NCBI RefSeq assembly: GCF_002860205.1
Contig: NZ_PGVB01000026.1
Coordinates: 24,025 to 88,024, forward strand
Reading direction: 5' to 3'
Length of the DNA: 64,000 nt
Source of the DNA: Bacillus sp. T33-2
GTDB taxonomy: Bacteria > Bacillota > Bacilli > Bacillales > Cytobacillaceae
Part shown: positions 60,986 through 64,000 of the stretch, in pieces
Numbering within the stretch: position 1 is the stretch's first letter
How the letters are laid out: every line of letters begins with the position of its first letter
Notes under the pieces: generated by a model
The model's input: the letters and a program-made list of their open reading frames with translations, nothing else
The model's database searches: none
Told to the model about the DNA's origin: nothing
Program-made: the position numbers and the translations under genes

Positions 60986-61996
60986 TTAAAACAGGTTGAT
61001 CAATTCTTTTATCATGGCTGTCAGGAATATATTAGCCAGCGCTACCGGCAGCAGGACCTTCCAGCCAAACTCCATCAGCTGGTCGGCCCGGAGACGGGGG
61101 AACGCCACCCGGATCCAGATGAGGATGAAGATAACCAGGCTGAATTTCAATGCGAACCATACCGCTCCAGGTATAAAGCCCAAAAACGGAAGCGGGAGCC
61201 AGCCACCCAGGAACAGGACAGTAGTCAACGCTGCCATTGCGAACATATATACATATTCCGCAAGCATAAAGAATGCCCAGCGGAAGCCGGAGTATTCGAC
61301 GTGGTAACCTGCTACCAGTTCAGATTCGGCTTCAGGCAGGTCGAAAGGTGTCCGGTTCAGCTCTGCGACAGACGCGATTAAAAAGACGATAAACGCAATT
61401 GGCTGCCAAATGATGAACCAGCCGTTTTTCTGTGCGTCGACAATTTCATTCAGGTTTAAGCTGCCGGACAGGAGAATGACTCCCAATACGGACATGACGA
61501 GCGGAATTTCATAGGATATCATCTGGGCGGCAGCCCGCATTCCCCCAAGAAGGGCATACTTATTGTTGGAAGCCCATGACCCGGTCACGACGCCGAGGGT
61601 GGTGAGGCCGGAAATGGCAATATAATAAAGCAGGCCCACACCAATGTCGGCAAACTGGAATTTGTCAGTGAATGGAATCGTTGCAAGTACCATGAAGGCA
61701 GGTGCAAACGCGATGACCGGCGCAATGATGAACAATGGCCTGTCAGCCAGCTTTGGAATGGTGTCTTCTTTTATAAGGAGCTTCAAAACGTCTGCGACTG
61801 TCTGGAGCAATCCCCAGCGGCCGCCTACCTGGTTCGGTCCGTGGCGCAGCTGCATGAAACCCATTACCTTCCGCTCAGCCAGGATCGCAAAGGTTACGAA
61901 GCCTAAAACGACCAGCAAGAAAACAGTTCCAAGCAGAAAGAAAATGCCAAAGTTGGCCAAGCCGGGGCTTGATGTAAGCATGTCATTGACCATCAT
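60986..61996 (-). CDS. nuoH: NADH-quinone oxidoreductase subunit H
   Basis: A 336-residue membrane subunit at the quinone site. AERKVMGFMQLRHGPNQVG (around 34-52) and AELNRTPFDLPEAESELVAG (around 206-225, quoted in part) are diagnostic. The start overlaps the nuoD end by 4 bases; a second Met directly follows the first. Confidence 0.95.
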   Translation of the reverse strand: MMVNDMLTSSPGLANFGIFFLLGTVFLLVVLGFVTFAILAERKVMGFMQLRHGPNQVGGRWGLLQTVADVLKLLIKEDTIPKLADRPLFIIAPVIAFAPAFMVLATIPFTDKFQFADIGVGLLYYIAISGLTTLGVVTGSWASNNKYALLGGMRAAAQMISYEIPLVMSVLGVILLSGSLNLNEIVDAQKNGWFIIWQPIAFIVFLIASVAELNRTPFDLPEAESELVAGYHVEYSGFRWAFFMLAEYVYMFAMAALTTVLFLGGWLPLPFLGFIPGAVWFALKFSLVIFILIWIRVAFPRLRADQLMEFGWKVLLPVALANIFLTAMIKELINLF

Positions 61997-63093
61997 CCGT
62001 CGACCTCCCCTAGCACGATGTCAATCGCACCTAAAATAGCGATCATGTTCGCCATGTTTTCACCTTTTAACAGTTTAGGGAGGATCTGCAGATTGTAGAA
62101 TGACGGTCTTCTAAACTTCAGCCGGTACGGCTCTTTTTTACCGTCACTGGCGATGTAGCATCCGATTTCCCCCCGTGGGGATTCAATCCTGACGAAGGCC
62201 TCGCCCTTGGGAGCTTTGATGATTTTAGGAACCTTGGCCATGATTTCCCCGTCTTTAGGGAACTGTTCAACAGCCTGTTCCAGTATTCTTAGCGATTCTT
62301 CAATTTCAGCAAGCCTGCATTCATAGCGGGCCCAGGCATCCCCGCCTTCCCTGACAGGGACGTCAAAGTCAAAACGGTCGTAAATGGAATACGGCTCATC
62401 TTTGCGAAGATCCCATTTGACACCGGTGCATCTCAGGTTAGGGCCGCTCAGGGAGTAATTAATCGCGTCTTCCTTCGTGTATCTTCCCACACCTTTTACA
62501 CGGGTCATGAAAATCTCATTTCCGGTAACAAGCTGGTGATACCCTTTCAGCTGCTCACGCATGTATGGAACAAACTCGGCAACTTTTTCAATCCAGCCTT
62601 CCGGAGCATCCCATTTTACGCCCCCAACCCTCATATAATTGAAGGTGAGGCGGGCCCCTGATAATTCATTCAGCAGGTTAATGATCATTTCGCGCTCACG
62701 GAATGCATAAAGGAATGGGCTGACCGCACCAATATCAAGTAAATATGTACCCCACCAGACAAGGTGGCTGGCGACACGGTTCAGCTCCATCGCAATCACG
62801 CGCAGGAATTCCGCGCGTTCCGGAACCTTGATGCCCATCATCGTTTCTACCGCATGGCAGATCACATAGTTATTGGTCATTGATGATATATAATCCATCC
62901 GGTCTGTGTAAGGTATGATTTGTGTGTACTGAAGATTTTCTGCCAGTTTTTCTGTTCCCCGGTGCAAATAGCCAATTACCGGTGTGGCTTCTTTAATGAT
63001 TTCACCATCAATTTTTATTACCAGCCGGAAAACACCGTGTGTGCTTGGATGCTGAGGGCCCACGTTCAAGGTCATTTCTTCTGTCCGAATCAC
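61993..63093 (-). CDS. nuoD: NADH-quinone oxidoreductase subunit D
   Basis: A 366-residue 49-kDa-type subunit lining the quinone cavity. GPQHPSTHGVFRL (residues 12-24) contains the His of the quinone site, and ESPRGEIGCYI near the C terminus is conserved. It is directly followed by nuoH, showing that no nuoE, F or G is in between. Confidence 0.95.
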   Translation of the reverse strand: MIRTEEMTLNVGPQHPSTHGVFRLVIKIDGEIIKEATPVIGYLHRGTEKLAENLQYTQIIPYTDRMDYISSMTNNYVICHAVETMMGIKVPERAEFLRVIAMELNRVASHLVWWGTYLLDIGAVSPFLYAFREREMIINLLNELSGARLTFNYMRVGGVKWDAPEGWIEKVAEFVPYMREQLKGYHQLVTGNEIFMTRVKGVGRYTKEDAINYSLSGPNLRCTGVKWDLRKDEPYSIYDRFDFDVPVREGGDAWARYECRLAEIEESLRILEQAVEQFPKDGEIMAKVPKIIKAPKGEAFVRIESPRGEIGCYIASDGKKEPYRLKFRRPSFYNLQILPKLLKGENMANMIAILGAIDIVLGEVDG

Positions 63094-63096
63094 TGG

Positions 63097-64000
63097 TTAC
63101 ACCTCCACATCGTACGGTTCATAGTCTTTTCTCATTGGGTGCCCTACCCATTCCTCACCGAGCAGGATGCGGTGGAGATTAGGATGGCCGGTAAACTGGA
63201 TTCCGAGTAGATCGTATGCTTCACATTCAGGCCAGTTGGCTCCTTGCCAGAGTGGCTGGAGCGAGTCTGCCACCGGCTGCTCGCGGTCGATTTTAGTCTT
63301 CAGGGCAACCGGCTGGCGGTTCTTGTATGAGTATAAGTGAACATACAGTTCCATATGAGTCTCAAAATCAGTGCCATGCAGCTCCGATAAGTACTCAAAG
63401 CTTAAGCGCTCATTATACTTCAGGAATTCGGCTACTTTGTAATAGGCATCTTTTCTCACTACAAGGGTCGGTACGTCTTTTGAAAGATTATTAATATAGA
63501 AATCTTCCAATACCTCTTCACCTAAGTGGTCCGTTATAACCTTCACATATTTATCAAGTAAAGGCTGATTGATGGAAGGCTGCTCCGCTCCGGTTGTACC
63601 ACCGGCCTGTTTTCCTCCGGCTTTCGCTGCTGCAGCTGCCTTCGCTTTTGCGGCTGCAGCTGCTTTAGCCTTGGCTGCAGCAATTGCTTTTGCTTTTTCA
63701 TCATTTCCGGCACCACCTGCTGAATCTTCAGCTCCAAGTGCTGCTGCCTTTGCTTTTGCAGCTGCGGCTGCTTTTGCTTTCGCCGCTGCGGCTGCTTTTT
63801 TCTTTGCCAGGTCACCATCGTCTGCTGGGCGGCCGCCTCCTTCAGCCTGCTCGTTCGCTTTCATTTTTGCAAGTGCTGCTGCCTTTGCTTTCGCGGCTGC
63901 GGCTGCTTTTTTCTTTGCCAGGTCAGCATCGTCACTGCCTGGTGGCGTGGTTCCTTCAGCCTGCTCGTTCGCCTTCATTTTTGCGAGTGCTACTGCTTTT
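63097..64000 (-). CDS. nuoC: NADH-quinone oxidoreductase subunit C with Ala/Lys repeat extension (5' end outside window)
   Basis: The frame is open to the right edge. The C-terminal 150 residues are the normal 30-kDa subunit (WPECEAYDLLGIQFTGHPN and HPMRKDYEPYDVEV). Before it lies an extension of more than 140 residues made of tandem units with AKKKAAAAAKAKAAA and AKMKANEQAEG, repeated with a period of roughly 40 residues. Such alanine- and lysine-rich extensions occur in Bacillus NuoC and are probably flexible, solvent-exposed and variable in length. The true start is beyond the window, so the number of repeats is unknown. Confidence 0.9.
   Translation of the reverse strand, partial: KAVALAKMKANEQAEGTTPPGSDDADLAKKKAAAAAKAKAAALAKMKANEQAEGGGRPADDGDLAKKKAAAAAKAKAAAAAKAKAAALGAEDSAGGAGNDEKAKAIAAAKAKAAAAAKAKAAAAAKAGGKQAGGTTGAEQPSINQPLLDKYVKVITDHLGEEVLEDFYINNLSKDVPTLVVRKDAYYKVAEFLKYNERLSFEYLSELHGTDFETHMELYVHLYSYKNRQPVALKTKIDREQPVADSLQPLWQGANWPECEAYDLLGIQFTGHPNLHRILLGEEWVGHPMRKDYEPYDVEV

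Noticed and set aside
1..64000. tRNA, rRNA, IS element, prophage, CRISPR or common riboswitch
   Set aside because: Looked for on both strands; no cloverleaf, transposase, integrase, spacer array or recognisable riboswitch core was found by eye.

Overview
The window is a piece of a chromosome from an endospore-forming, flagellated member of the Bacillaceae. The evidence is the conserved block murA, spoIID, spoIIQ, a class B PBP, spoIIID, mbl, flhO, flhP, fabZ, ywpF, ssb, ywqA, ywqB, with Gram-positive ribosome-binding sites and lipoprotein signals. A nuo operon next to ywzB and ywmB argues against Bacillus subtilis itself, which lacks nuo, and fits other Bacillaceae lineages (Mesobacillus/Cytobacillus-like; this is inference). 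No tRNA, rRNA, CRISPR array, intact IS element or prophage was seen.

Left region (1-12.3 kb). This is a minus-strand operon homologous to the poorly understood Escherichia coli yhf/php cluster, in the order yhfY-yhfU-yhfT-php-yhfS-yhfX-yhfW-nagB. A YhfZ-type regulator precedes it and a divergent HAD phosphatase lies beyond. A second stand-alone cassette, yhfY2-yhfU2-yhfT2, follows. Five TAC-N8-GTA palindromes lie before the yhf operon, yhfZ, the HAD gene and the second cassette, which suggests one YhfZ regulon. Terminal nagB points to an amino-sugar-like substrate, but the pathway is undescribed.

12.3-24.9 kb. A broken esterase gene is followed by a second metabolic cluster: an argininosuccinate-lyase-like enzyme, a fused-permease ABC importer (permease, ATPase, lipoprotein) and a ROK regulator, divergent from an exported PIG-L deacetylase. 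Palindromic operators and a cre-like site lie between the ROK and PIG-L genes. Next comes a LysR / ECF S-component / TudS-like desulfidase operon.

24.9-32.5 kb. AT-rich accessory DNA: a PIN-domain protein with a short upstream partner (candidate toxin-antitoxin pair), a possible 21-residue hydrophobic peptide, an enoate-reductase-type flavoenzyme behind a CRP/FNR-like site, a methyltransferase, a heptad-repeat coiled-coil protein, and a YknX/YknW-like pair without its ABC transporter.

32.5-64 kb. The conserved core: ywqB-ywqA, the ssb region, ywpF, fabZ, flhO-flhP, mbl, spoIIID, PBP, spoIIQ, VanZ and NERD proteins, spoIID, murA, ywmB, ywzB, then nuoN to nuoC (nuoC runs off the right edge). 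No nuoE, nuoF or nuoG is present between nuoD and nuoH.

Non-coding structure is rich: four copies of a 20-bp palindrome, three intergenic arrays with an exact or near 21-bp period, a decayed triplication of the fabZ 3' end, a perfect 15-bp stem inside the nuo operon, and many intrinsic terminators. Functional calls rest on motif recognition by eye; no database search was run.
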